From Parvimonas parva (GTDB lineage: Bacteria > Bacillota > Clostridia > Tissierellales > Peptoniphilaceae): 44,952 nt of DNA. A program made the translations under genes and the position numbers. The DNA lies in NCBI RefSeq assembly GCF_016552165.1, contig NZ_JACVDA010000015.1, positions 1 to 44,952 on the forward strand, read 5' to 3'. The notes beneath the pieces are model-generated. The model saw nothing but the letters and a program-made list of their open reading frames with translations. It had not been told where the DNA came from and searched no databases. Shown here one piece after another: positions 16,199 to 23,213 of the stretch (position 1 is its first letter; every line of letters begins with the position of its first letter).

Positions 16199-16454
16199 TT
16201 AAATCATCAACCGCCTGAGCAATCTCTTTTCTTATGTTCTTTACACTCAATCTAGTTACTTTCTTTTTTTCGTTAATAATCATGGTTCCTTGAAATACCA
16301 TTCCATATTTTTTTAAAGCCTCTATGTCCTTGCCTTGACTATAAAGTTTTACTTCAACTTTATCCCCAAATTCTTTTGCCACATCCTTGACGTTTCTCCC
16401 TATGGAGTCGCAACTTGGTCAAGTATTAATAAATTCAACAAGTACCTTATTCAA
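16191..16454 (-). CDS. saoT: thioredoxin-like selenoprotein (SaoT)
   Basis: Starting at TTG 16454 (AAGGAG seven bases upstream) and reading TGA at 16421-16419 as selenocysteine gives an 87-residue thioredoxin-fold protein: VLVEFINT-U-PSC-DSIGRNV places Sec12 and Cys15 in a UxxC redox motif exactly where thioredoxins have CxxC. The second half (MVFQGTMIINEKKKVTR) contains the strand after the cis-loop, although the expected cis-Pro is not evident. Small thioredoxins of this size resemble redox-active disulfide proteins. It is the first gene of the operon, overlapping saoB by eight bases, and would reduce the Cys/Sec centres of its partners. Without recoding, no sensible start for the downstream frame exists. 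Confidence 0.88.
16389..16409 (-). promoter_or_regulatory. candidate SECIS hairpin in saoT
   Basis: Eleven bases after the TGA, CTCC and GGAG form a stem around loop ATAG, with possible extension by GAC/GUC. Confidence 0.5.
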
Positions 16455-16494
16455 TTACTCACTCCTTCTAATAACAATAATTTTCTATTTAACA

Positions 16495-16523
16495 ATTATA
16501 CCATTAAAAATAAGAAAAATCAA
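16495..16523 (-). promoter_or_regulatory. promoter of the sao operon
   Basis: On the minus strand TTGATT (16523-16518), a 17-bp spacer and TATAAT (16500-16495) lie about 40 bp before the saoT start. The normal spacer length suggests a constitutive or repressor-controlled promoter, unlike the 20-bp one before saoX. Confidence 0.7.
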
Positions 16524-16554
16524 TATAAAAATGACTTTAATTTGTAGGTCAACA

Positions 16555-16795
16555 ATATATGTGAAAAATAGAATATCCTGTATAATTAAAACAGCAAATA
16601 AATTAACTAGAAAGGAACTCTCTTTTGAAGATATTACAGAATATAATATAAATAAGGAAGTAAAATATTATACCGAAAAATCTACCGAGTTTGCTATTGA
16701 ATGCATAATTGAAATATAAACTGATTATGATGATATAAAACATATTTATAGTCATTGGTTTTCAAAGTCAGCTCTTATTGAAAAAAAATAAATCT
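16555..16795 (+). pseudogene. decayed mobile-element coding sequence
   Basis: A broken frame on the plus strand reads NRISCIIKTANKLTRKELS, later EFAIECIIEI and a stop, then continues as DDIKHIYSHWFSKSALIE. It lies just upstream of the relaxase relic in the same orientation. I do not recognise the family; co-location suggests a mobilisation or conjugation gene remnant. Confidence 0.35.
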
Positions 16796-16825
16796 ATTAA
16801 TAAAAAACTTAAAAAAAGGCAATAT

Positions 16826-17210
16826 ATTATATTTTAAATCCAGATAAAACAAACGATAAATTTTTATCATCGACTTTTATGTGTAGTAAAGATTTTGAAA
16901 GTTAAGAAATGTTACAAACAATAAATTTTTATCATCGACTTTTATGTATAGTAAAGATTTTGAAAGTTAAGAAATGTTACAAACAATAAAAGAATCTAAC
17001 TCAAAAGCAACAGTTTTAGCTAGGCATTTAATTAAGTCTTTTGCTCCAGGAGAGGTTAATCCTATAAAAGCTCACAAAATAGGAATGGAATTATGTAAGA
17101 AAATTTTAAAAGAAGATTATGAGTTTGTACTTGCAACTCATATCGATAGAGGACATATCCATAATCATATAATTTGTGCGTCCATAAGGTACGAAGTAAA
17201 TCCATTTTAG
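16826..17210 (+). pseudogene. relaxase (MobA/VirD2-like) relic
   Basis: The translated pieces YYILNPDKTNDKFLSSTFMC, then LARHLIKSFAPGEVNPIKAH, then EFVLATHIDRGHIHNHIICA follow the conserved order of Tn-type relaxases: the N-terminal motif, the SF-PGE motif and the metal-binding HxDxxHxHNH triad. A stop and a 65-bp duplication break the frame between the first two pieces, and the reading ends at YEVNPF, where group II intron protein sequence begins. No C-terminal two-thirds remains. It marks a former mobilisable or conjugative element at this site. Confidence 0.82.
16849..16990. repeat. 65-bp tandem duplication in the relaxase relic
   Basis: Two copies of a 65-bp unit (16849-16913 and 16914-16978, two mismatches) are followed by the first 12 bases of a third. 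The period is not a multiple of three, so the duplication itself shifts the reading frame. Confidence 0.88.
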
Positions 17211-17698
17211 CAAAATGGTAGAAAGGTAACGGATATTATAACTAGATACCGCACTGATAAAGACTTTGGTATAAGTTATACAGATAAAAATGGTAATAAT
17301 AAAACTCGTTTACTTCGGAAAGACAGCTTGGCTAGAAAAGGATTTCCCCAATGTGAAAATGCTGATGTGATTCATAAGCAAAAATTCTATCTTAAGAAAC
17401 CAACGCTAGGTTTAAGATTGAAAAATAATAAATGTGAATGGTGCGGGAAAGAAAATAACAATCTAAAAGTGTATCAAGTAAAAAAAGCTTAAAGACTTAA
17501 CTGATAAATATGCCTGGCATGTTTTTATGAAAAGCATTAATAGAAAAACTCTAGTAATTTGTAATGAATGTTTTGAAAAAATTAATAACTCAAATGAAGA
17601 ATAAATGGAAAGCCGTATCCATCGAGAGGTGTACATACGGTTTGGAGGCGAGTATCTAAAAACCTACATTAGAAATAATGCAAGTCGTTAGATACTTA
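17190..17698 (+). mobile_element. group II intron 3' remnant
   Basis: From about 17217 the plus strand encodes the end of an intron-encoded protein (KVTDIITRYRTDKDFGISYT, then the DNA-binding and HNH region NKCEWCGKENNNLKVYQV with a frameshift before KDLTDKYAWHVFMKS and LVICNECFEKI). It is followed by ribozyme domain V at 17608-17643 (AGCCGTAT...ATACGGTTT) and domain VI with an 8-bp stem GTATCTAA/TTAGATAC (17652-17695). The 5' ribozyme domains and the reverse transcriptase are missing, so it cannot splice. It interrupts an acetyltransferase fragment on the opposite strand. Confidence 0.85.
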
Positions 17699-17699
17699 G

Positions 17700-17935
17700 C
17701 CTACTATATGACCAATTATTGCACCAATTATTTTATTTCCATCGACAATTACATTGCCGAAAAATTTAGGGAAATCTGAAATATCAGTTAAGGATTCCGG
17801 GGTTGTTTCTACTGTCCATTTATTATTCCAAGGTGGAGCATTATAGACACTTACCATTAATTTTGCTAATTCTTTTAAATCTGATTTTGATATTTTTCTA
17901 ATTTCCGTAGCTAATAAAGTTCATTCAATTTTTCA
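17700..17935 (-). pseudogene. GNAT acetyltransferase N-terminal fragment
   Basis: On the minus strand EIRKISKSDLKELAKLMVSV, then YNAPPWNNKWTVE, then FGNVIVDGNKIIGAIIGH follows the N-terminal half of GNAT acetyltransferases. The frame breaks near its start and ends exactly where the group II intron remnant begins, so the rest of the gene was lost. A different GNAT C-terminal fragment lies at 21944-22081; whether they derive from one gene is unknown. Confidence 0.7.
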
Positions 17936-18028
17936 TTATATAAAAATATTTTTTATATAGTCTCCTATCCTCAATATAAAGAAGTTAACAAGATATTTGC
18001 TTGTTTCGGTTTAATTGCAATATCCTAC

Positions 18029-18856
18029 CTATTTTCTACCAATGAACAACATTGAACCTGCAAGGCTTAAAAACTTAGCTTCTCTATGTCCGACAAACAT
18101 TCCATTTGTCGTGTCTATTAGTTTTATATCTTTGTATCCTTCTTTTTTAAGTTCTTCGATAAATTTATCCATATCTCCATATCTTGACTTACTCATCAAA
18201 TCATGAATAACAAAAACTCCACCTTTTTTAAGTACGCGAAAAGTTTCTAGTAAAAGTTTTTGTTTGTTTTTCCCTGTAATATTGTGATAAACGTAGTTGC
18301 TTGTAACAACATCAAAACTTTCATCTTCAAAAGGAAGCTTTAGCGCATTTCCAACTTCAAATCTCGCATTTAAAACGCCTTCCACCTTTGCGTTGTCTTC
18401 ACAAATCTTTTTAGAAAACTCCCCTTTATATGATCCACTCCAAATATCGCAACCCACCATGGTCGCTTTTGGATTTCTTTTTGCGCATGCTATGGTAAGT
18501 GCACCGCTACCACATCCTACATCAAGTCCAACTCCACCGTTCGGTATCTCAACATATTCTGCGACGCCTTCTGTAATAGTTTTGGCGAGTTTCCTCTTGC
18601 CCCTATAGTCAAAGGCTCGATACATAAAGGAAAGCATAATTGAGAAAAATAGAAATATTAAGACTCCAATTCCTAAAATAATTTCACAGATAATCCTAGC
18701 AGTTCCGCTAAGAACAAGGTCTGTCCCCGCAAAAATTATAAAAAGAATAAAAGTAATTACGGTTCCTACGATAAAATTTCTAAGTAAACTTACAGGAACC
18801 CAGTTTCTATAATCAGGCTTTGTTTTCTTGTTATCAATAAAATTTAATTGTTTCAT
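18029..18856 (-). CDS. membrane-anchored class I SAM-dependent methyltransferase
   Basis: The 275-residue protein has two hydrophobic segments near the N-terminus (NFIVGTVITFILFIIFAGTD and IICEIILGIGVLIFLFFSI), then a Rossmann methyltransferase domain: motif I VGLDVGCGSGALTIA, post-I VGCDIWSG, FEVGNALKLPFEDESFDVV (motif II) and VLKKGGVFVIHD (motif III). Such small proteins with two helices before a UbiE-like domain methylate unknown small molecules or lipids. The ATG at 18856 is preferred to one six bases upstream, because GGAG is eight bases before it. It lies in the mosaic island, 79 bp after a membrane protein gene on the same strand. The substrate cannot be inferred. Confidence 0.85.
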   Translation of the reverse strand: MKQLNFIDNKKTKPDYRNWVPVSLLRNFIVGTVITFILFIIFAGTDLVLSGTARIICEIILGIGVLIFLFFSIMLSFMYRAFDYRGKRKLAKTITEGVAEYVEIPNGGVGLDVGCGSGALTIACAKRNPKATMVGCDIWSGSYKGEFSKKICEDNAKVEGVLNARFEVGNALKLPFEDESFDVVTSNYVYHNITGKNKQKLLLETFRVLKKGGVFVIHDLMSKSRYGDMDKFIEELKKEGYKDIKLIDTTNGMFVGHREAKFLSLAGSMLFIGRK

Positions 18857-18940
18857 AAACATTTCTCCTTTAAATAATAAATTTTATAAAATTCCCCTTT
18901 ATCAACTAAAATAATGATTCTAACCCTTTACTTTATAATC

Positions 18941-19579
18941 TTATAAATTCATATTAGTATGGTTTATCAATAAAGATAAGTAGTAAATAAAGTATATTAT
19001 GTTAAGCCAACCTCCACGAATAATCATATGTAGTCCTTTTGGCAATCTACCAGCAAGAGGAGTAAAAACTAAAATAAATATGGGTGTAAATAAGGCCTGC
19101 CATCTTGGAAATACTGTGAAACCAAATAAAATTACCAAAGCTGTTGCTATATTTGCTAAAGCCATAATTCCAAAAACTATTTTTGCTTGAAATTTTAAAA
19201 ATTTTAAAAATTCATTAAAAGCTCCATTGTTTTCGTGTCTTGATAAAAGACCTAAGTAAGCACACTGCATATGATAAGCTCCACCTAGTATCATGCCAAA
19301 AGGATTTATTAAAAATACAAACCAAGCAAGATTTAAATAATTTTCTTGTATGGCAAAAACAATATGATAAAAACCAATACAATATATAAAGGCACAAATA
19401 GGTCCTAAAAGACCGCCAATGTATAATCTTTTTATGCTGACAGTTTTCATTATGCCAATAATACTATTTATAGTATCCTTGCTGTCATAATCATTAGGAT
19501 CATAATATAAAATCATATCTCCCAAAAACATGAAGAATGAACCAAAAAGACCTATTAAGATACATTTGTTTAAGCTCAT
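18941..19579 (-). CDS. integral membrane protein (212 aa), DUF6796-like
   Basis: A 212-residue polytopic membrane protein with about six helices (ILIGLFGSFFMFLGDMILYY at the start; LYIGGLLGPICAFIYCIGFY next; FGIMALANIATALVILFGF later). The pattern GDMILYY near the N-terminus and AYHMQCAYLGL in the middle recalls a family of uncharacterised Firmicute membrane proteins, DUF6796 from memory. It has AGGAGGCAG before the ATG. It is transcribed toward the methyltransferase and may share its transcript. No function can be read from the sequence. Confidence 0.75.
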   Translation of the reverse strand: MSLNKCILIGLFGSFFMFLGDMILYYDPNDYDSKDTINSIIGIMKTVSIKRLYIGGLLGPICAFIYCIGFYHIVFAIQENYLNLAWFVFLINPFGMILGGAYHMQCAYLGLLSRHENNGAFNEFLKFLKFQAKIVFGIMALANIATALVILFGFTVFPRWQALFTPIFILVFTPLAGRLPKGLHMIIRGGWLNIIYFIYYLSLLINHTNMNL

Positions 19580-19728
19580 AAGTCTGCCTCCTTTTTATGT
19601 TAAGCAATATTAATTATCAACTCAATTATAGCATATAATACAGATTCCTTTCAATCACATAATTTACTGCGTCAAAACGAGCAAAAAAATAATCTTCCAG
19701 TCCTAAGGCGGGTTTAACAGACTCTATT

Positions 19729-19881
19729 TTACAATACACAGTTGATATACTCTCTACCTTTTCCATATCCTTTCGAAAGAGCAAAATTTACAACTTGAAC
19801 CTCTTCATCACTTCTTGTAAAAGTTCCAAAAGTAGATTCTTTTAACAGGTTGGCGTTAACATTAATCATTTCTTTATCCAT
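19729..19881 (-). CDS. small protein, SSB-like fragment (50 aa)
   Basis: A 50-residue frame with a good GGAGG four bases before its ATG reads NLLKESTFGTFTRSDEEVQ and VNFALSKGYGKGREYINC, resembling strands 1-3 of the single-stranded DNA-binding OB fold, which then stops early. It is probably a truncated SSB-like or related gene of a mobile element. Downstream sequence (ALGLEDYFFARFDAVNYVIE) is another broken fragment. Confidence 0.4.
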   Translation of the reverse strand: MDKEMINVNANLLKESTFGTFTRSDEEVQVVNFALSKGYGKGREYINCVL

Positions 19882-20104
19882 TTTTCCTCCAATTAAAAAG
19901 CGACTGAAAAGTTAATTTTAATCGCCAAGTATTTGTATATTTAATTGTCTTTTGAGTAGGACTTCTTATCCTTATCATCTTTTCTCCTTTACTTTCTGTA
20001 ACATATTTAAGGGAGCCGGCATTTTGTCGTGTATATATTAGAGAGGCATTTGAAATACTAGTTAAAAACTCTTGCAAGTTTTCCCTATTTATTGATCGCA
20101 ACAT
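19874..20104 (-). CDS. doubtful small ORF (76 aa)
   Basis: A 76-residue frame overlaps the start of the SSB-like gene by eight bases, as operon neighbours often do. It lacks a clear SD and matches nothing I recognise. It may be a fragment of a mobile-element gene or a chance frame. Confidence 0.25.
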   Translation of the reverse strand: MLRSINRENLQEFLTSISNASLIYTRQNAGSLKYVTESKGEKMIRIRSPTQKTIKYTNTWRLKLTFQSLFNWRKNG

Positions 20105-20120
20105 AAATTGAAAATAGGCA

Positions 20121-20160
20121 TAAAAAAAAGACGATAGATGTTGCTTTTCTATCGTCTTTA
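20121..20160 (-). terminator. terminator after the TPR-like gene
   Basis: AAAGACGATAG and CTATCGTCTTT form an 11-bp stem (20127-20159), followed by a T-run on the minus strand. Confidence 0.88.
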
Positions 20161-20206
20161 ATATCTTATATTCAGTTCGACAAACTGGAATTTAGTAGTC
20201 AACCTA

Positions 20207-20512
20207 TTATATCAATAAATATTTTTCGATAAGTTCTATCAAAACACTCGCATTTATTATTTCATCATTTAACAAATCATCATATTCATTTTCCAATTTT
20301 TCTTGCTGTTCCACAATATAATCTAAATGTTCTTTAGCAAGAATATAATTCTGATTCACAAAATAATATTCGCCTAAAAAGCAATGGGCTTGAACATTTG
20401 AAACTTTATCATCGTTTAATTCAATAACCTTTTTCATACTACAAACAGCACCCCCTATATCACCTTTTTTCATTTGCATAGATGCTTTATTTACATATAA
20501 CTCCGCTTTCAT
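20207..20512 (-). CDS. small TPR-like helical protein
   Basis: A 101-residue, all-helical acidic protein with tetratricopeptide-like pairs: YVNKASMQMKKGDIGGAVCS and then AHCFLGEYYFVNQNYILAKE match the alternating small/large residue pattern of TPR helices A and B. It stands between the TnpW-like gene and a terminator on the minus strand. Small TPR proteins of this kind occur on conjugative elements of Firmicutes. It probably mediates a protein contact; the partner is unknown. Confidence 0.6.
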   Translation of the reverse strand: MKAELYVNKASMQMKKGDIGGAVCSMKKVIELNDDKVSNVQAHCFLGEYYFVNQNYILAKEHLDYIVEQQEKLENEYDDLLNDEIINASVLIELIEKYLLI

Positions 20513-20592
20513 TTTTTATTTTCTCCTACAACTTCAAATTTGTTCTATTATACCAAATATACCCATGCCACATAAAGCTATAACAGAAAATA

Positions 20593-20847
20593 TTACAATC
20601 TTGTAATTACTGTATTTCTATTCATCTTAACTTTTCCTTTTCTCTTGATATAGTCTTCAATATCAAACACATTCTTTTTATCATAGTCTTCCAAGAGCTT
20701 GTAATTCTTGTGCATTGTAATATCAAATTTATCTTGCATGGTTTCAGTCGCATTTTCATTAAAATGGACTGCAACCTCGTAAGTTGCTTTTCCAATCTTC
20801 TTTATAGTCTTTGTTCCTGTATTATGTTCATTTTTATTTTCGTGCAT
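20593..20847 (-). CDS. TnpW-like transposon-encoded protein
   Basis: This 84-residue product reads TKTIKKIGKATYEVAVHFNE and ATETMQDKFDI in its first half, matching the small transposon-encoded TnpW family (pattern KKIGxTTYxVxVHFSExxxETMxDK) from Tn1549/CTn-type elements. The second half (MHKNYKLLEDYDKKNVFDIE) does not fit TnpW, which is usually shorter, so the gene may be a fusion with a neighbouring sequence. AGGAGG lies eight bases before the ATG. It is another sign of a conjugative transposon in this island. Confidence 0.62.
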   Translation of the reverse strand: MHENKNEHNTGTKTIKKIGKATYEVAVHFNENATETMQDKFDITMHKNYKLLEDYDKKNVFDIEDYIKRKGKVKMNRNTVITRL

Positions 20848-20931
20848 ATTAGTTTCCTCCTGTTAGTTGCAATTAAAAAAAGAGAAGTAGTTTTTTCTAC
20901 TTCTCCAATGCTACACATATTCTATTTTTTA

Positions 20932-21498
20932 TTATTTTGTACTATTCCATTTACTCATTGCATCTTCTAACTTTTCAAAATTGCAATTTGCCCTTCTCAC
21001 AATACCTGTTTCTTTTTGATTGTTATATATTTTTTGCACCTTATTTAATACCTTATCTTTTATAGATAAACAAAACGCATATTCTTTTTTAAACAAGTCC
21101 TTATACCTATCATCGTCTAATTCGTCAAAAACTACCTGTTCATAATATCCGGTTGGAACTGGTATCATCTTTTTTATATCCAATATAGATAAAATGTGCA
21201 TTTTTTCTGTATCAGAATAGTATTTATATATGTCTCCTTGAATAGATACACTATTATCTATAACTTCATAAATTATAAAATGTTCATCAGACACATTTTT
21301 CCATTTTTTATGTTTTTCCTTTGCTGAAGATACAGGAATAAAATAATTATAGTTCTCTATCCCAACAATCACACCAATAAATGGCTTAGTGCTATTTCTA
21401 TATGATAGATTATAATAAACTTCTGAATCCACTTTATTTAGATATTCAAGATAATCAGAATCTACGGTATAAAATCCATACTTTAACGCTTCTATCAT
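20932..21498 (-). CDS. type III toxin-antitoxin endoRNase, ToxN/AbiQ family
   Basis: The 188-residue protein matches the ToxN/AbiQ/CptN toxin family in order and length: FYTVDSDYLEYLNKVDSEVY at the N-terminus, then KPFIGVIVGIENYNYFIPVS (IGIV-x-YLAPLTS in ToxN), KMHILSILDIKKMIPVP (INLKFMIPI in ToxN), and a C-terminal CNFEKLEDAMSKW (CNFSLLEEKYRDF in ToxN). These toxins are endoribonucleases inhibited by a repetitive RNA antitoxin and commonly act in phage abortive infection. The upstream promoter, two tandem RNA repeats and a terminator between repeats and toxin are all present, so the whole locus looks intact. SD AGGAGAAC precedes the ATG. Confidence 0.9.
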   Translation of the reverse strand: MIEALKYGFYTVDSDYLEYLNKVDSEVYYNLSYRNSTKPFIGVIVGIENYNYFIPVSSAKEKHKKWKNVSDEHFIIYEVIDNSVSIQGDIYKYYSDTEKMHILSILDIKKMIPVPTGYYEQVVFDELDDDRYKDLFKKEYAFCLSIKDKVLNKVQKIYNNQKETGIVRRANCNFEKLEDAMSKWNSTK

Positions 21499-21507
21499 AA
21501 GTTCTCC

Positions 21508-21538
21508 TAAAAAAACAGAGAGGTTTTATCCTCTCTGC
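21508..21538 (-). terminator. terminator between antitoxin RNA and toxin gene
   Basis: CAGAGAGG, a six-base loop and CCTCTCTG are followed by TTTTTTT on the minus strand. In type III systems this leaky terminator sets the excess of antitoxin RNA over toxin mRNA. Confidence 0.9.
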
Positions 21539-21539
21539 C

Positions 21540-21617
21540 AACTTTAATGCTTCACCTTTGGTACATAGGTAGTGAGACACCTTCTTTAATGTTCCACCTT
21601 TTTGGTAGCGGGACACC
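21540..21617 (-). ncRNA. type III antitoxin RNA (ToxI-like), two repeats
   Basis: In transcription direction two tandem repeats follow the promoter: 21617-21582 (36 nt) and 21581-21540 (42 nt). Both begin GGTGTC, continue CTACC, then ACCAAA...GGTG and end CATTAAAG. The second has a 5-6 nt insertion after CTACC, so the units differ in length. Internal GGTGT/ACACC-type complementarity (GGT...ACC) would support the pseudoknot fold seen in ToxI. Two repeats is at the low end for these antitoxins. Confidence 0.85.
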
Positions 21618-21631
21618 ATATCTTTTATGAA

Positions 21632-21660
21632 ATTATAGCAAAATTATTTTCAAAAGTCAA
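21632..21660 (-). promoter_or_regulatory. promoter of the toxin-antitoxin locus
   Basis: TTGACT (21660-21655), a 17-bp spacer and TATAAT (21637-21632) on the minus strand place the start site about ten bases before the first antitoxin repeat. Confidence 0.85.
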
Positions 21661-21852
21661 ATACAACTATTTTGATTATTCTCTTGCCTATATCTTATCT
21701 GTATTTATATTATACCCCATTTTCACCGAAAAATTAGCTTGAAACAAAATATTATTAAAATTTTTATTTTGTATGATTCAAATTCCTCAGACCACTTTTT
21801 ATAGTTTAAGCTGTATTATACTTTTTGATACCTATTTTATCATTAAATCTCT

Positions 21853-21958
21853 AAAACACCTTTCTTGTAATAAAAAAGAGATAACATTTCTGCTATCTCT
21901 TTCAAAGTTTCATTATTAAAATTTTCTTTCAGCTAAAATCTCCTTAAAATAAATCTTC
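21853..21958. repeat. 107-bp direct repeat, right copy
   Basis: This copy matches 5053-5159 in the same orientation, including the LEDLF-stop codons and the terminator hairpin. Here it follows an acetyltransferase fragment rather than res. The preceding 21661-21852 holds no gene that I can see. Confidence 0.85.
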
Positions 21959-22081
21959 CAGCTTGTCAACATTACCTTGATATGAAAATCCACATTTTAT
22001 TGCAATTTTTCTGGTAGCAATTTGTCTTTTATCACATTTAATAATCACACTTTTCCCGACAGACTTAGCTTTTTCTAATCC
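21944..22081 (-). pseudogene. GNAT acetyltransferase C-terminal fragment
   Basis: A 45-residue remnant reads GLEKAKSVGKSVIIKCDKRQ, then ATRKIAIKCGFSYQGNVDKL and EDLF, matching the end of the GNAT fold (helix 3, strand 5 and the 'KCGF' motif). It has no start codon or upstream domain. Its last five residues and 3' flank coincide with the direct repeat shared with res, suggesting recombination at this point. Confidence 0.6.
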
Positions 22082-22097
22082 TTAAAGTCATCTCTTT

Positions 22098-23213
22098 TTA
22101 CTCATTATCAACCAAAATCATTTTTTCTCTTTCGTATCCAATCTTTACTCTGTAATAGCCTTTTAGTTTTTTGTCGATTTCTTCGTCCATTGTGTAGGCT
22201 ACTAAATGTCCTGAGGTTATACTTTGTAATTTTCCGTTTGTTGCAATGATGATAATATCTTTTTTATCTATCTTTCTTAATACATTTGCACTTAGTTGTT
22301 GATTACCACGTCCAAAAACATAGCCTTGTCCACCCATTGGAGTTACAACTAAGATTGCTCTTTCATCTCCGATTGTGTCAAGTATATCTTTTTCGTTACA
22401 GTCTTTCTTAACAAGTTTTTTATTTTTTATTATGTCAACACCAAGAACTGTATATGGCAAATTCAATTCCTTCATAATATACATAGGTGTCGTTCCTGAT
22501 CCGATTATATAAAAAACATCGTCCTTCATATCATCAATTATATCACAGGCGATTGAAACTTGTGCATCATTATCAGATTGTGGCGTTTGTGATTTTTTAT
22601 TTTGTAAATATCTTTGGTCGAACGGAACTTTTAAATATCCGTAAAGCCTAACCTCTACTCTATCATCTCTAAAAGCATCTTCGTCAATATCAACAACATC
22701 TTTTTCTATAACAGGAAGAGGGGCTCCGTTTATAACTTCAAAAAGCAAACTTCCGGCTTGTTCGGGTGTATTTCCATAAACAGGAGAATGTATCTTAACT
22801 CCGGCAGGAACTCCAATTACGGCAATCTTATCTTCAATAACAGAGTAAATATCTCTTGCCGTTCCATCTCCTCCAACAAAGAAGATTAATTCAATATCAT
22901 TTTCTAAAAAATATTTTAAAAGTTCTTTAGAATCTGTAACGGAGGATTTTTCAGATGCGTTATAAACAACTTCATAATTTAGTCCAAGCTCTTCACATTC
23001 ACTCTCGCCCATAAGCCCACTTGCTGTATATATTTTAAATTTATCTTTAAGTTCAACAACTTTGTTTAATGCTTTTTTTGCTTTTTCCGGCGCCTCTTGA
23101 ACTGCACCAAGAGAGATTGCTTTTTCCAAAACATCTCTTCCGTCAGTTCCTTTAAGACCAACTCTACCACCCATTCCGGCAATAGGATTTACCAAAAGTC
23201 CAATTTTTTTCAT
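22098..23213 (-). CDS. ATP-NAD kinase-like protein (AcoX family)
   Basis: The 371-residue protein belongs to the NAD kinase/diacylglycerol kinase superfamily: KKIGLLVNPIAGMGGRVGLK at the N-terminus, the GGDGTARD phosphate-binding motif near residue 114, and PAGVKIHSPVYG shortly after. This longer branch with a C-terminal extension is annotated as ATP-NAD kinase family or AcoX. Its exact substrate is uncertain; the AcoX proteins sit in acetoin clusters, but this gene does not. AAGGAG lies eight bases before the ATG. It is transcribed divergently from the glycine cleavage genes. Confidence 0.88.
   Translation of the reverse strand: MKKIGLLVNPIAGMGGRVGLKGTDGRDVLEKAISLGAVQEAPEKAKKALNKVVELKDKFKIYTASGLMGESECEELGLNYEVVYNASEKSSVTDSKELLKYFLENDIELIFFVGGDGTARDIYSVIEDKIAVIGVPAGVKIHSPVYGNTPEQAGSLLFEVINGAPLPVIEKDVVDIDEDAFRDDRVEVRLYGYLKVPFDQRYLQNKKSQTPQSDNDAQVSIACDIIDDMKDDVFYIIGSGTTPMYIMKELNLPYTVLGVDIIKNKKLVKKDCNEKDILDTIGDERAILVVTPMGGQGYVFGRGNQQLSANVLRKIDKKDIIIIATNGKLQSITSGHLVAYTMDEEIDKKLKGYYRVKIGYEREKMILVDNE

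Noticed and set aside
9480-16454. Reading the five TGA interruptions as frameshift or nonsense pseudogenes
   Set aside because: Each interruption is TGA, never TAA or TAG. The frame and domain continue in register, gene overlaps are tight, and Cys neighbours and hairpins follow. Decay would give mixed stop types and shifts.
21540-21617. CRISPR array
   Set aside because: Only two directly abutting repeats without spacers, with a promoter and terminator typical of a type III antitoxin RNA.
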